Below are positions 34,959 through 43,536 of a stretch of 64,000 bases of DNA, piece after piece (the first letter of the stretch is position 1; every line of letters begins with the position of its first letter). Position numbers and translations under genes: made by a program. The stretch spans positions 88,162-152,161 of the forward strand of contig CADDYT010000002.1 in assembly GCA_902810755.1 (NCBI GenBank). Direction: 5' to 3'. The DNA is from Chloroflexota bacterium (GTDB lineage: Bacteria > Chloroflexota > Ktedonobacteria > Ktedonobacterales > Ktedonobacteraceae). Below the pieces are notes generated by a model. That model did no database searches. It saw only the letters and a list, made by a program, of their open reading frames with translations, and had not been told where the DNA came from.

Positions 34959-35915
34959 TTATGATGCGGACAAAGCTGGATCGCTTCCCCTTTGCAGGCG
35001 AAGTGTTGTTTCCAGCGCAGGGTCAATTCCGCCTGCAGTGTTAGCAACATAGAGATTATCGGTCACATGGTAGAGGACGCTTCCTTCATACAGATGTCTC
35101 TGACCGGAAGCCATAGGTTCCCTCTCCAGGAGAGTAACGATCTGCTGAATGTATTCGGCGATCAGGGACTCACTCTCTGTATCGATAAGCAGCAATGAGA
35201 TATCTGTAGGAAATGCTCTGGCTCGTTTCACGAATTGAACCAGATGAGCAAAGGGAATGTCCGGGTTTGATTTACATTCGACGACCATAACCAGGCCATC
35301 TTCCGTAAAAGCCAGCACATCGAGATCATTCAAGGCCGGGCTTTGCCACTCTTTAAAGCTCACGCAGCGTCTGACGAGCGCACGATGCCGCTGTTGCAGA
35401 TACGCCTGTACACTCCATGCAAATGTCGGGCCAAAATGCTCAACATGCGCAAGCAAAGGACTACTTACCCACTCATCGGGAGCCTGGGCCACAAGGTACT
35501 CTTGCAGTTCTAAAAAATGCAGTGCATGCATCAGCCGTTGCCGCGTGATTTCTGGCCCCACTTTTTCGAGCAATGCTTCCACTTTCCAGGCCCGTTTCCA
35601 GGCAGACTCAGCCACTGCGGGGTCAGCACCATCTGTGATCAACTCCTGGAGATCCTCAGAAACTGGTTCGTGTTGAAGAAAGCAGCGCAGGAGCAGACGA
35701 TGGTGCCGCTGATCAAGAAAATCTAGAAAGCCCGCCTCATCACACCATCTCTTGCCCTCAATCAGCCAGCGGAGACGGATCACACCAGGGGCTCCAGCAT
35801 GGACAAAACTTCTACCAATGGTATTCCAGGAACCAGGAACGTGACGCAGACGCTCATCAAAAGCATGGAGCTGCTGCATATCCATCGGGGGACGATAGGG
35901 GAGAGTTTTCAACAT
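34959..35915 (-). CDS. PD-(D/E)XK nuclease-like protein
   Basis: 318 residues. Residues about 195-217 give the PD-(D/E)XK pattern: NDLDVLAF (Asp197/Asp199), a strand, then VVECKSNPD with Glu213-x-Lys215. The N-terminal 190 residues are helical and carry no known motif. This fold serves DNA repair, restriction and Holliday-junction enzymes; similar stand-alone proteins are often annotated only as restriction-endonuclease-like. ACAGGA lies upstream of the start at 35915. No methylase is adjacent, so a classical restriction system is unlikely. Confidence 0.65.
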   Translation of the reverse strand: MLKTLPYRPPMDMQQLHAFDERLRHVPGSWNTIGRSFVHAGAPGVIRLRWLIEGKRWCDEAGFLDFLDQRHHRLLLRCFLQHEPVSEDLQELITDGADPAVAESAWKRAWKVEALLEKVGPEITRQRLMHALHFLELQEYLVAQAPDEWVSSPLLAHVEHFGPTFAWSVQAYLQQRHRALVRRCVSFKEWQSPALNDLDVLAFTEDGLVMVVECKSNPDIPFAHLVQFVKRARAFPTDISLLLIDTESESLIAEYIQQIVTLLEREPMASGQRHLYEGSVLYHVTDNLYVANTAGGIDPALETTLRLQRGSDPALSAS

Positions 35916-36186
35916 GTTTTTTTCCTGTCCTCGCTCCCGCTGCAACGGAATGAGCGGTGTGTTCTTTTATTTTTAGTATAACATATACTTGCGTCAAAGT
36001 CAAAAACGGATGAAGATAAAAATAAAAATGTTTGGAAAATAACGTACTGATGTTAGCTATTGCATCTTCACCGAAAATAGTATATACTTACCATATGGCA
36101 TCAGAAAGTAATTGTATCGCTTCTGTGAGAAACGGTTTCTACGAGCGTCAATACGTTGAGAGATGCCAACACAGGAGCGTACTATC

Positions 36187-36483
36187 ATGAGATTGTATGT
36201 AGGGGGACTTCCCTATCAAACAACTGAGCAAGACCTGCTTGATCTTTTTGGGCAGGTAGGAGAGGTGAACAGCGCCTCGGTCATCATTGATCGCGACAGC
36301 GGGCGAAGTAAAGGTTTTGCCTTTGTCGAGATGAGCGACGATCAAGAAGCACGAACCGCTATTGAGCGACTCAACGGCACCAGTATGGGGGATCGCACCA
36401 TCACGGTCAACCAGGCGCGCGAGCGCCCATCAACTGGTGGCGAAAGGCGTTCAAACAACAGGTATCGGAGTGACCGCTACTAA
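36187..36483 (+). CDS. Single-RRM RNA-binding protein
   Basis: A 98-residue RNA recognition motif protein like cyanobacterial Rbp and other bacterial RRM proteins. RNP2 is LYVGGL (3-8) and RNP1 is KGFAFVEM (about 42-49), with aromatic residues kept. The tail is Arg/Ser/Asn-rich (GGERRSNNRYRSDRY). It likely binds single-stranded RNA, possibly under cold or stress. AGGAG is 10 bases before the ATG. Two hairpins follow the stop. Confidence 0.93.
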   Translation: MRLYVGGLPYQTTEQDLLDLFGQVGEVNSASVIIDRDSGRSKGFAFVEMSDDQEARTAIERLNGTSMGDRTITVNQARERPSTGGERRSNNRYRSDRY

Positions 36484-36488
36484 GTTCT

Positions 36489-36580
36489 GACGTTTCCCAT
36501 GCTTTGCATGGAAAAACGTTCAGAGGAGACAAGATCAACAAAAGGTTTGTACAACTACGAGCCTTTTGTTGATCTTGTCT
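36489..36580 (+). terminator. Two stem-loops downstream of the RRM gene
   Basis: The first, about 36489-36519, pairs ACGTTT/AAACGT with inner CCATGC/GCATGG. The second is a perfect 19-bp stem, 36527-36545 with 36562-36580 (AGACAAGATCAACAAAAGG), loop 16. The poor T-run suggests structure-based termination or 3' end stabilisation. Confidence 0.6.
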
Positions 36581-36712
36581 TGTGCCTGCTATTCTCCCAT
36601 TACTGCTCCTTGCGTTTCTGCCTGATGACCTCCGGGCCATGATGTATTCTATCAACATCAACGCCGGAGACGAAACTGAGCAAATGAGTAGTTGAAGCAG
36701 GTAAGACCCCGA

Positions 36713-37543
36713 TCATGCTGCCTCTTTGACCAGGTAGCCCCGCTCATCCATGCGAGGGCCGAAAAATTCGATGCGGTAGACGCCGCCTGGACAGGTGACC
36801 TCATGGTAGTAACAGAACTGTGGGAAGACGGTTTGGATCTGACTTCCATTATGCACTTCTCGTGAGGGCAAGGACTGGAATCCCTGAACTGCCCCGGCAC
36901 GGTCTGCATACTCATAGACTTGCCCATCAGCGGCAATCACTGTGTAGTGGGTGGTACAGGGAAATTGAACGCAGGGAGCAAAGAAGGTCATGGCGCTGTG
37001 ATCGGACTCTGCGAGCGCAGGGCCAGAAGCAAACCAGGCTTTCCAAACGGCATTGGAGAACGTCCCTCGTTGTGGGTCAATATAGCACACGGCGTAGTCG
37101 GTTCCAGAGACCGCCTCTGGTTGCAGCCGGGCATCATCCGAGATGATGGCGCGCATATTTTTATTTGGACTCCACCTCCACGCGGCTTCGGCTCTTTTTG
37201 GATGCCCCCACACATGCTCTGCGTAGAGCAGAACAGGTATGCCTTGTTGAGAGGTCGCAGACGCTTCTTCTTGCGAGATTTCCCGCCAGGTGGAGACAGG
37301 CACGGAGAAGTTTGTACTCTTCAGAGGCAACCGCTCGGCCAATTTTGATTTCGCTGACTGCGATGAAAGCGGCACATCGAAATCGGTGAGCTGCTTCATC
37401 GCGCAAGTAAGGTTGGAAACCGAGAGTTCCTGCCCATTGCGCAGTTGTGCGTGATACGTTCTTTCAAGCAGCCATGTTTCGCTGAGACGTTCAGAAAATG
37501 AGATGGTCATCGGCGGTATCGCCGTCTGTGGTGAGGTTGTCAT
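36713..37543 (-). CDS. Hypothetical protein, no recognised family
   Basis: 276 residues from the ATG at 37543 (GGAAGGG upstream). Soluble, no signal peptide or span. It is rich in aromatics and Cys, with segments LYAEHVWGHPKRAEAAWRWS and FFAPCVQFPCTTHYTVIAAD; the C-terminal half looks beta-rich. It stands 89 bases before the slipin gene on the same strand, so they may not share a promoter. I cannot assign a function. Confidence 0.6.
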   Translation of the reverse strand: MTTSPQTAIPPMTISFSERLSETWLLERTYHAQLRNGQELSVSNLTCAMKQLTDFDVPLSSQSAKSKLAERLPLKSTNFSVPVSTWREISQEEASATSQQGIPVLLYAEHVWGHPKRAEAAWRWSPNKNMRAIISDDARLQPEAVSGTDYAVCYIDPQRGTFSNAVWKAWFASGPALAESDHSAMTFFAPCVQFPCTTHYTVIAADGQVYEYADRAGAVQGFQSLPSREVHNGSQIQTVFPQFCYYHEVTCPGGVYRIEFFGPRMDERGYLVKEAA

Positions 37544-37631
37544 AGATGTCGCCCTTCCGGGTAAAGCTGGAGGAACAATCAACAGAATTCATGGCTCCCT
37601 TGCTACTGAACCCTGTTCCTCCAGCCTATGT

Positions 37632-38465
37632 TTACGTTGGGTAGGTCAGGGATGGCTCATTTGTGTGAGAGCCGTTCAGCGGCTCATGGGCTGGCTCGCT
37701 TGCCTGGCGCTGCATAATCTGCATCAGCGGCGCTACCAGGTCGAGGGGCAGAGGGAAGATGATGGTCGAATTCTTCTCAACCGCGATCTCGGTTAGCGTT
37801 TGTAAGTAGCGTAGTTGCAGCGTGGAAGGCTGCGAGCCGATCACTGCGGCGGCCCGAGCGAGCTGGGTCGAGGCGAGCAATTCTCCCTCGGCGTGGATCA
37901 CTTTGGCGCGCTTCTCCCGCTCGGCCTCCGCCTGTTTGGCCATGGCGCGCTGCATGGTTGTCGGCAACTCCACATCCTTGATCTCGACCGCTGTCACTTT
38001 CACACCCCAACGTTCCGTCTGCTCGTCGATGATCACCTGCAGGTCGCCGTTGATCTTTTTGCGCTCAGCCAGCAGTTCATCCAGTTCCGATTGACCCAGG
38101 ACATTGCGCAAGGTCGTCTGGCCAATCTGGGTGGTCGCCTGGTTGAAGTTCACGACGTTGACCACCGCTGCAATCGGATCGGTGACGTAGAAGTAGAGTA
38201 CCGCCGTCACCTTGATCGTCACGTTATCGCGGGTGATCACCTCCTGCGGGGGTACCGTGAGCGTGACGATACGTAAGTCTACTTTCATCATGCGGGAGAT
38301 GAAGGGGGGTACCAGGAACAGCCCGGGGCCTTTCGCCCCGATCAAACGTCCCAGTACGAAGATGACACCGCGCTCATACTGTTGCACCACGCGAATGGCG
38401 GAGAGCGCGGCGATCACCAGGATCAGCACGAGAACGCCAATCACAAACAGAATCAATATATTCAT
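37632..38465 (-). CDS. SPFH/Band 7 slipin-family protein
   Basis: 277 residues. One N-terminal span (ILILFVIGVLVLILVIAALSAI) is followed by the SPFH domain: VVQQYERGVIFVLGRL, VPPQEVITRDNVTIKV and TTLRNVLGQSELDELLAERKKI, then the helical KQAEAEREKRAKVIHAEGE coiled coil. Slipins (stomatin, YbbK-like) form membrane oligomers and often work with NfeD proteases; no nfeD is adjacent. The 43-aa membrane miniprotein lies immediately upstream on the same strand and could be a partner. Confidence 0.94.
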   Translation of the reverse strand: MNILILFVIGVLVLILVIAALSAIRVVQQYERGVIFVLGRLIGAKGPGLFLVPPFISRMMKVDLRIVTLTVPPQEVITRDNVTIKVTAVLYFYVTDPIAAVVNVVNFNQATTQIGQTTLRNVLGQSELDELLAERKKINGDLQVIIDEQTERWGVKVTAVEIKDVELPTTMQRAMAKQAEAEREKRAKVIHAEGELLASTQLARAAAVIGSQPSTLQLRYLQTLTEIAVEKNSTIIFPLPLDLVAPLMQIMQRQASEPAHEPLNGSHTNEPSLTYPT

Positions 38466-38513
38466 AGCAAGCCTCCTTATGGCCTGAGAAACTGAAGGGA
38501 GGAAAGACCGCCT

Positions 38514-38645
38514 TTAGTTTCGCTTATGGTCGAGCTTCCACTTCTTTGTGTACGCTCGCCCCTCAGGTGGAAACCAGACGTCATGGTACCACAGGGCGCA
38601 GACAAGAAGTACGAAGATCAGAAGCAGGGGGAGAAAGATTGGCAT
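38514..38645 (-). CDS. Single-span membrane miniprotein, 43 aa
   Basis: A 43-codon frame starting MPIFLPLLLIFVLLVCALWY, with GTAAAGGAC 6 bases before the ATG. One span (3-19) is followed by WFPPEGRAYTKKWKLDHKRN, a basic tail. It sits 48 bases upstream of the slipin gene on the same strand and downstream of the Dps-like gene, so it may be co-transcribed with slipin. Architecture and start (MP plus Leu-rich span, basic end) echo the miniprotein at 32401-32529. Confidence 0.6.
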   Translation of the reverse strand: MPIFLPLLLIFVLLVCALWYHDVWFPPEGRAYTKKWKLDHKRN

Positions 38646-38794
38646 AACGTTGTCCTTTACTGTTCTATTCCAGACGTCCTTCTTGCTCACTATGAGGAAG
38701 CTATGACGGCTGGACAGGCCCTTCTCTACTTGTAAGTGTACCGAGAGAGCGTTATAGCGAGCGTTATGTCGGCGTTAAATGAACTTCTTTCCGC

Positions 38795-39277
38795 TTAGCT
38801 GTCTGGTTGCTGGCTTGTCTCGACGAACCAGAGCCATTTGTCGATGCCTCGTGCGATCTCTGTGAAGATATCGGCGGTATCGGCGTCCTTCAGCTCGGTC
38901 GCCTGTGCGCTGGCGTAACGTGTATGCCTTGCAAAGTCGGTGAGTGTTGTCGAGAGCGTATCGATGTGGTCGTTCTCATCTGTACTCGAAAGCCGATATC
39001 CGTTGAGCGAAGACCGCTCGACGACAGTAGGGGCTGTTCCCTCGGCCTTGCCACCGAGCTGCACAATACGTTCGGCGATCAGGTTCGCATACTCCTCCAC
39101 TCCCCCGGTCACCTTGTCGAACAGCTCACGCAGGGCCATGAAATGAGGCCCTTTGACATTCCAGTATGTCTGTCTGCTTCGCAACTGCAGATCGATGGCG
39201 TCGGCTAAGCGGCGGTTCAACAGGTCGATCAGTTTGGCCTGCTGCTCTGCGGGCAGAGCATTCTTTTTCCTGGGCAT
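38795..39277 (-). CDS. Dps-like ferritin-fold protein with altered ferroxidase site
   Basis: 160 residues with Dps sequence around TYWNVKGPHFMALRELFD and LIAERIVQLGGKAEGTA. Aligned by eye without gaps to E. coli Dps, the inter-subunit ferroxidase ligands change: His51 to Tyr38, His63 to Arg50 and Asp78 to Asn65, while Asp67 (Asp54) and Glu82 (Glu69) remain. Classical Dps proteins bind DNA and oxidise Fe2+ with peroxide; this one may keep the shell and lose iron oxidation. A basic N-terminus (MPRKK) could touch DNA. AAAGGAGAG precedes the ATG. Confidence 0.87.
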   Translation of the reverse strand: MPRKKNALPAEQQAKLIDLLNRRLADAIDLQLRSRQTYWNVKGPHFMALRELFDKVTGGVEEYANLIAERIVQLGGKAEGTAPTVVERSSLNGYRLSSTDENDHIDTLSTTLTDFARHTRYASAQATELKDADTADIFTEIARGIDKWLWFVETSQQPDS

Positions 39278-39445
39278 GGGAGGCTCTCCTTTCACTTCGG
39301 TCTGTTTTGTGCGATAATAGATAGGTTCTATCCAGTCGTTGGCTTGAAACTCTCTGACATCCTTTTGTTCTTTATGTGGAGCAGTCCTCTTGCCTGTCGC
39401 ATTTCTGATCTCATCATAGCAGCAGAGCGTTATGAGGAACGTTAA

Positions 39446-41899
39446 ATGGGTGACTTATACCTGGCATTACTGGGACCGCCAGAAGCGCGCCATGCGAATC
39501 AGGTGCTACTGTTCTCCACGCGCAAGGAACTTGCGCTGCTCATCTATCTGGCGGTGGAAGGCGGCGTCCATGCGCGCAAGAAACTCTCCGAGCTGTTCTG
39601 GCCAGAAGGGGACGCGAAGCATGGCCGGGCGGCTCTGCGCATTAGCCTGCTCCATCTGCGTCATTTGCTGTGTGAGGATACCTCTGTTGAACCGGTGTCT
39701 CACTTCCTCATCAAACGCGACACGCTTGGACTTGATCTCACTTCCAATCTCAAACTCGACCTCCATACCCTCCAGGAAGCCTGGGCGGCGGCACATACCT
39801 CGACCCACACGACGCTGACCATGCCAGAAGAGGAACGGCGCACCCTGCTTGCCAGGCTTCAACACGCGATCAGCCTCCCGCGTGGTGAGTTCCTGGAGGG
39901 CTTCTCGCTGCGTGATGCCCCGGCCTTCGACGATTGGGTGCGGTTCCAACGCGAGTACTGGCACCTGCGCACAGGTGAAGTTTTTGACCGCCTCTCCCAG
40001 GTGCAATTCGAAACAGGAGAGCTTGAGGCCGCCATTGAAACGGTCAACCGCTGGCTCGTCTTTGCCCCGCTGCATGAGGATGCCTACCGGCGTCTGATGC
40101 GTTTGCACTTCGCGGCTGGTAATCGGGTCGCTGCCCTGCACGCCTATGACAATTGCCGGGCTATACTGGCAACGAGCATGCAGACCGAGCCAACTCTGGA
40201 AACTGTGGCCCTGGCCAGCCGGATGCGCGCTGTTGCTCCTCCACGTCGTAAGGAAGTGCGACCGCCCGCGCTGGCGCTTTCCCCGGCGGCGTTCCTCGAA
40301 GGCCCGCTCCTGGGGAGAGCGACGGAGTTGAGCACCTTGATCAAGGCCTACCATACTGCCCGGCGAGGCCAGACGCAGGTTGTGCTTCTGGAGGGAGAGG
40401 TCGGCATCGGCAAGACGCGGCTGGCGAGCGAATTTCTGGCCTGGGCGCAGGTGGAGGGTGCAGACGTGCTGCGGGGACAGGCGTTTGAAACCGGTGGTCA
40501 GCTGCCCTACCTGCCCGTGATCGAGGCCTTGCGTCCCCGTATCGAGCGGGAGAATGCCCCGGATGACCTGCTTTCCGACCTGTGGCTGGCGGAACTCTCG
40601 CGCCTGCTCCCCGAACTGCGCGATCGCTACCCTGACCTGCCTGACCCTGTCGGGGACAGGTCGGTAGCGCGCAATCGGTTGTTCGAGGCGGTGGCGCGCC
40701 TGGGACAGGCCCTGGCGGCACGGACACCGCTCGTCTTGTTCATCGATGATGTGCAGTGGGCCGATTCCGCCTCGCTCGACGTATTGCATTATCTGGCCCG
40801 GCGCCTGGCGGAGAGCAATACTCCTGCGCTCCTGTTGCTGACGCTGCTCGTGGGGAAGAGAGAGATGAGGCCTGCGCTTGCCGAGTGGCGAGCTGGTATG
40901 GAACGCGCCGCCCCGCTGATCCACCTGCGGCCTGGCCCTCTCAGCGCCGAAGACATCCTGCGCCTGCTCCAGGCATTCAGTGGCAAAGGGGACAACGACG
41001 GCGGGCAGTCTTCGAGCCTGGAACGCTTTGGCCAGTGGCTCTTTGCTGAAACAGAGGGACAACCCTTCTATCTGATGGAAACCCTCAAGGTCTTGCTCGA
41101 GCGCGGCGCACTCGCCTCCCACCCCAACGAAGATGGTGGATGGACGATTGACTTTACGGCAGCTATGGAGCATGAGATGGTGGTGCGTGGATTCTTCCCG
41201 CCCAGTGTGCGCGAAGTCATCTGCACGCGCCTGGATCGACTTACGCCGAACGCCTTCGCGCTGCTGGTGGCAGGAGCCGTCCTCGGCCAGGGAATCACCT
41301 TTGAACGCCTGTGCCGGGTGGCCGACCTCACAGAACAGGACGGACTCTCTGCCCTGGACGAGGTGCTGCATAGCCGCCTGCTGCATGAGTCGGAGCGCGA
41401 GGGCGGGCGCGGAACTGCCGGGCGCTACGTGTTCGCACACGCGAAGATCCGTGCAGTGGTCTATGGTGAGGCAGGTGAGGCGAGGCGCTCCATTTTTCAC
41501 CGTCGCGCGCTGGAAGTGTTGCAAGCGGTCGCTGCACCTGCCGCAGTACTGGCATATCATGCGTTGGCTGCGGGACTTGTGGAACCGGCCTTCCGCTGGA
41601 ATCTCGCCGCAGGTGATGAGGCCATGCGTCTGGTAGCGGTGCGCGATGCCATCGCCTTCTACGAGCAGGCACGGCGTCTGTTGACCGGGTCTGTGCCATC
41701 GCCGGGCCTGGAAGCCACCCTTCCTGCGCCAGAGATCGAGCATCTTTACACCCACCTGGGCCGGGCGTATGAACTGAACGCCGAGTGGGATAAGGCCCGG
41801 ACAGCCTATACCTCGCTGCTCGCCTACGCGCAGAATGCATGCCATGCGGCGATGGAGAGCGCCGCCCTCAGCCGCCTGAGTACCCTGACCGCCCGGTAG
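39446..41899 (+). CDS. AfsR/SARP-type regulator with BTAD and AAA ATPase, C-terminus shortened
   Basis: 817 residues. Residues about 1-95 are a winged-helix-like DNA-binding domain (ARKKLSELFWPEGDAKHGRA), about 100-260 a BTAD helical domain (WLVFAPLHEDAYRRLMRLH), and about 300-600 an AAA ATPase with Walker A GEVGIGKTR near 315 and Walker B VLFIDDVQWAD. The region after 690 begins TPR-like helices, then the frame stops after ALSRLSTLTAR. Relatives usually continue for several hundred residues; protein-like sequence appears in another frame after the stop (DPQELIAPYLVAEAN), suggesting 3' decay. Probable ATP-dependent transcription activator. Confidence 0.85.
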   Translation: MGDLYLALLGPPEARHANQVLLFSTRKELALLIYLAVEGGVHARKKLSELFWPEGDAKHGRAALRISLLHLRHLLCEDTSVEPVSHFLIKRDTLGLDLTSNLKLDLHTLQEAWAAAHTSTHTTLTMPEEERRTLLARLQHAISLPRGEFLEGFSLRDAPAFDDWVRFQREYWHLRTGEVFDRLSQVQFETGELEAAIETVNRWLVFAPLHEDAYRRLMRLHFAAGNRVAALHAYDNCRAILATSMQTEPTLETVALASRMRAVAPPRRKEVRPPALALSPAAFLEGPLLGRATELSTLIKAYHTARRGQTQVVLLEGEVGIGKTRLASEFLAWAQVEGADVLRGQAFETGGQLPYLPVIEALRPRIERENAPDDLLSDLWLAELSRLLPELRDRYPDLPDPVGDRSVARNRLFEAVARLGQALAARTPLVLFIDDVQWADSASLDVLHYLARRLAESNTPALLLLTLLVGKREMRPALAEWRAGMERAAPLIHLRPGPLSAEDILRLLQAFSGKGDNDGGQSSSLERFGQWLFAETEGQPFYLMETLKVLLERGALASHPNEDGGWTIDFTAAMEHEMVVRGFFPPSVREVICTRLDRLTPNAFALLVAGAVLGQGITFERLCRVADLTEQDGLSALDEVLHSRLLHESEREGGRGTAGRYVFAHAKIRAVVYGEAGEARRSIFHRRALEVLQAVAAPAAVLAYHALAAGLVEPAFRWNLAAGDEAMRLVAVRDAIAFYEQARRLLTGSVPSPGLEATLPAPEIEHLYTHLGRAYELNAEWDKARTAYTSLLAYAQNACHAAMESAALSRLSTLTAR

Positions 41900-42237
41900 C
41901 TCTTCGATCTGACGAGACGATCCACAGGAACTCATCGCACCCTATCTGGTTGCTGAAGCGAATCCTGGCTTGTTGCCCCTGACAGAGACTCGCCGCACAC
42001 GCTGTTGCCATTTCTCCACTGCTCCGTCAAAAACCAATCCCTGTTCCATTGAAACATTTTTTAACGCTTGATTTAACGCGGCGCGGTTAGTATGTTATTA
42101 GACAGAACGAATAGTTTCACTAATCGCTCAGAACCATCATGGGTCAGTTCACAAAAACAGACCTTGCAGCGCATGTTTTAGCCAGCACCTGTCGGACTGA
42201 GGCAAGCAAGACTGCGTTTCAGGAACGAGATAATCTC

Positions 42238-42765
42238 ATGCAATTAGCACCCCTCCGGGAGATATTCCTTCCAGACATCGCCTCTTCACAGGCCGAGCAG
42301 AACGAGGCGCAACTGGTGAAAGCCAGCCAACAGGGAGACCAGAATGCTTTTGCCTTGCTCGTGCAAAACCATCAGCGCCTCGTCTTCAATATGGTTTTAC
42401 GTATGCTGCAAGACTACGAAGAGGCCAGCGAGATTACCCAGGAGGCTTTTTTTGCTGCCTGGCAGGGGCTGCCAGCATTCCGTGGCGAGGCCCGTTTTGC
42501 GACCTGGCTCTATCGCATCGCCTATAACTGCGCCTTGAAACAGCTTGAACGGCGCAAGCGAGAGCGATCCTTGCAGGCGGCCATGGCAGGGGAACGAATC
42601 CTGGAAGGGGTAAACAAACAGAAGGGGACGGAAGATATGTTAGAGCTACATGCCCTGCAAGTCGTGGTGCGTGAGCAGGTTGAGAAGCTGCCGGACAAGT
42701 ATCGTATGGTGTTGATCCTGCGCCACCTCCAGGAGAAGACGTATGAAGAAATGGCTCGTATCTTC
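42238..42765 (+). pseudogene. ECF sigma factor truncated in region 4
   Basis: The frame from 42238 has sigma region 2 (AFALLVQNHQRLVFNMVLRM, EEASEITQEAFFAAWQGL, FATWLYRIAYN) and the start of region 4 (VVREQVEKLPDKYRMVLILR, EKTYEEMARIF). At about 42763-42768 it passes without a stop into the antisense of another gene, giving 200 nonsense residues up to 43365. The DNA-binding helix-turn-helix (normally xGTVKSRLxRAR) is missing, so it cannot bind -35 elements normally. Confidence 0.8.
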
Positions 42766-43398
42766 CCAGGCCACAAACAGAACCCCATTGGCTGTCTGCA
42801 GCGTGGGGCTGGTCCTGACAGCAATGTTGTAGGTGACCTTCGTATTGAAGGTGCTGGCATCAGCCGAGGAGATGATGTTCAAGTGACCATCCGTGCCTCT
42901 CCAGCTCAGGTAGAGACGACCATTGAAAGTTGTAATGGAGGGCGCACTGTTCGAGGTCTCGCTCAAGGTCACTTTGTTGGCCAGATGCGTCGGATCGCCT
43001 GGCTTGAAGAAGGCCACATTGAGATGATGATTGGTTCCCATCCATGCAACACACAGATTGCCGTTAAAGATCGCCAGACTGGGTCCTGCACCCACCAGAG
43101 TCGTGTCGGTGAGTACCTGGGCGAGGCCAAAGGTCTGGTTGGTCTGGTCATAGCTCATCAGGTTCAGGTTGTGAGCCGTATTTCTGCCCGTCCAGCCCAC
43201 ATAGATCGTCCCATTAAAGGCGCTCAGGGCCAGAGCAGAGTCCGCCTGCTGCTTGGAAACGGTGGCGGAATGCAATGGAGCGGAAGAGCTGGCAATCCCC
43301 GTGTTCATTCCGACAAATCCAAGGACCAGCAGCGCAAGCAGCAATGGCAAGGCTCCTCGCCATAAGAGCCATATCCGCCATTTCGTGGTTCCCTTCAC
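42765..43398 (-). pseudogene. Secreted repeat (sialidase/propeller-like) protein, 3' end lost
   Basis: The frame starts at a GTG (43398) with a basic leader and signal/anchor (LLALLVLGFVGMNTGIASS). It has repeats of the type ALSAFNGTIYVGWTGRN, LAIFNGNLCVAWMGTNHHLN, ITTFNGRLYLSWRGTDGHLN, about one per 47 residues, like propeller blades. The fourth repeat breaks at VLFVAWE near 42765, where the reading frame enters the antisense of the sigma gene and continues to 42646. About three and a half blades remain. Confidence 0.7.
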
Positions 43399-43410
43399 CT
43401 TAATATTGTT

Positions 43411-43535
43411 TATTGACGTTTAGACTAAATCGCGTCGGAATTGCTATGAAGCCACTCTAGAAGCGGGTCGCGCCCTCCATTTGTCGTATGGCGCGCAGCC
43501 GCCTCCCAAGCCGGTCCGTACACATTAGTCTAAAC
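43411..43535. repeat. MITE-like fragment with short inverted ends
   Basis: GTTTAGACTAA (43418-43428) is the exact reverse complement of 43525-43535, 125 bp apart in total, with no coding content. TTGACGTTTAGACT here resembles the inverted end TTGACGTTTAAACT of the element at 54600-56133, so this may be a non-autonomous relative or a solo remnant. Confidence 0.4.
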
Positions 43536-43536
43536 A

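Noticed and set aside
34862..35050. 62-codon minus-strand frame with CxxH-like FACKGEAIQLCPHHKREIH
   Set aside because: It looks like a small zinc or HNH motif but overlaps the end of the nuclease-like gene out of frame and lacks a ribosome site; possibly the original C-terminus after a frameshift, not provable here.
39506..41935. 809-codon minus-strand frame
   Set aside because: Antisense of the AfsR-type gene, which has real Walker and BTAD motifs; the antisense has none.
42765..43365. The 200-residue extension of the sigma factor as a real novel domain
   Set aside because: It is exactly antisense to the better-supported repeat protein frame, with signal peptide and repeats on the minus strand.
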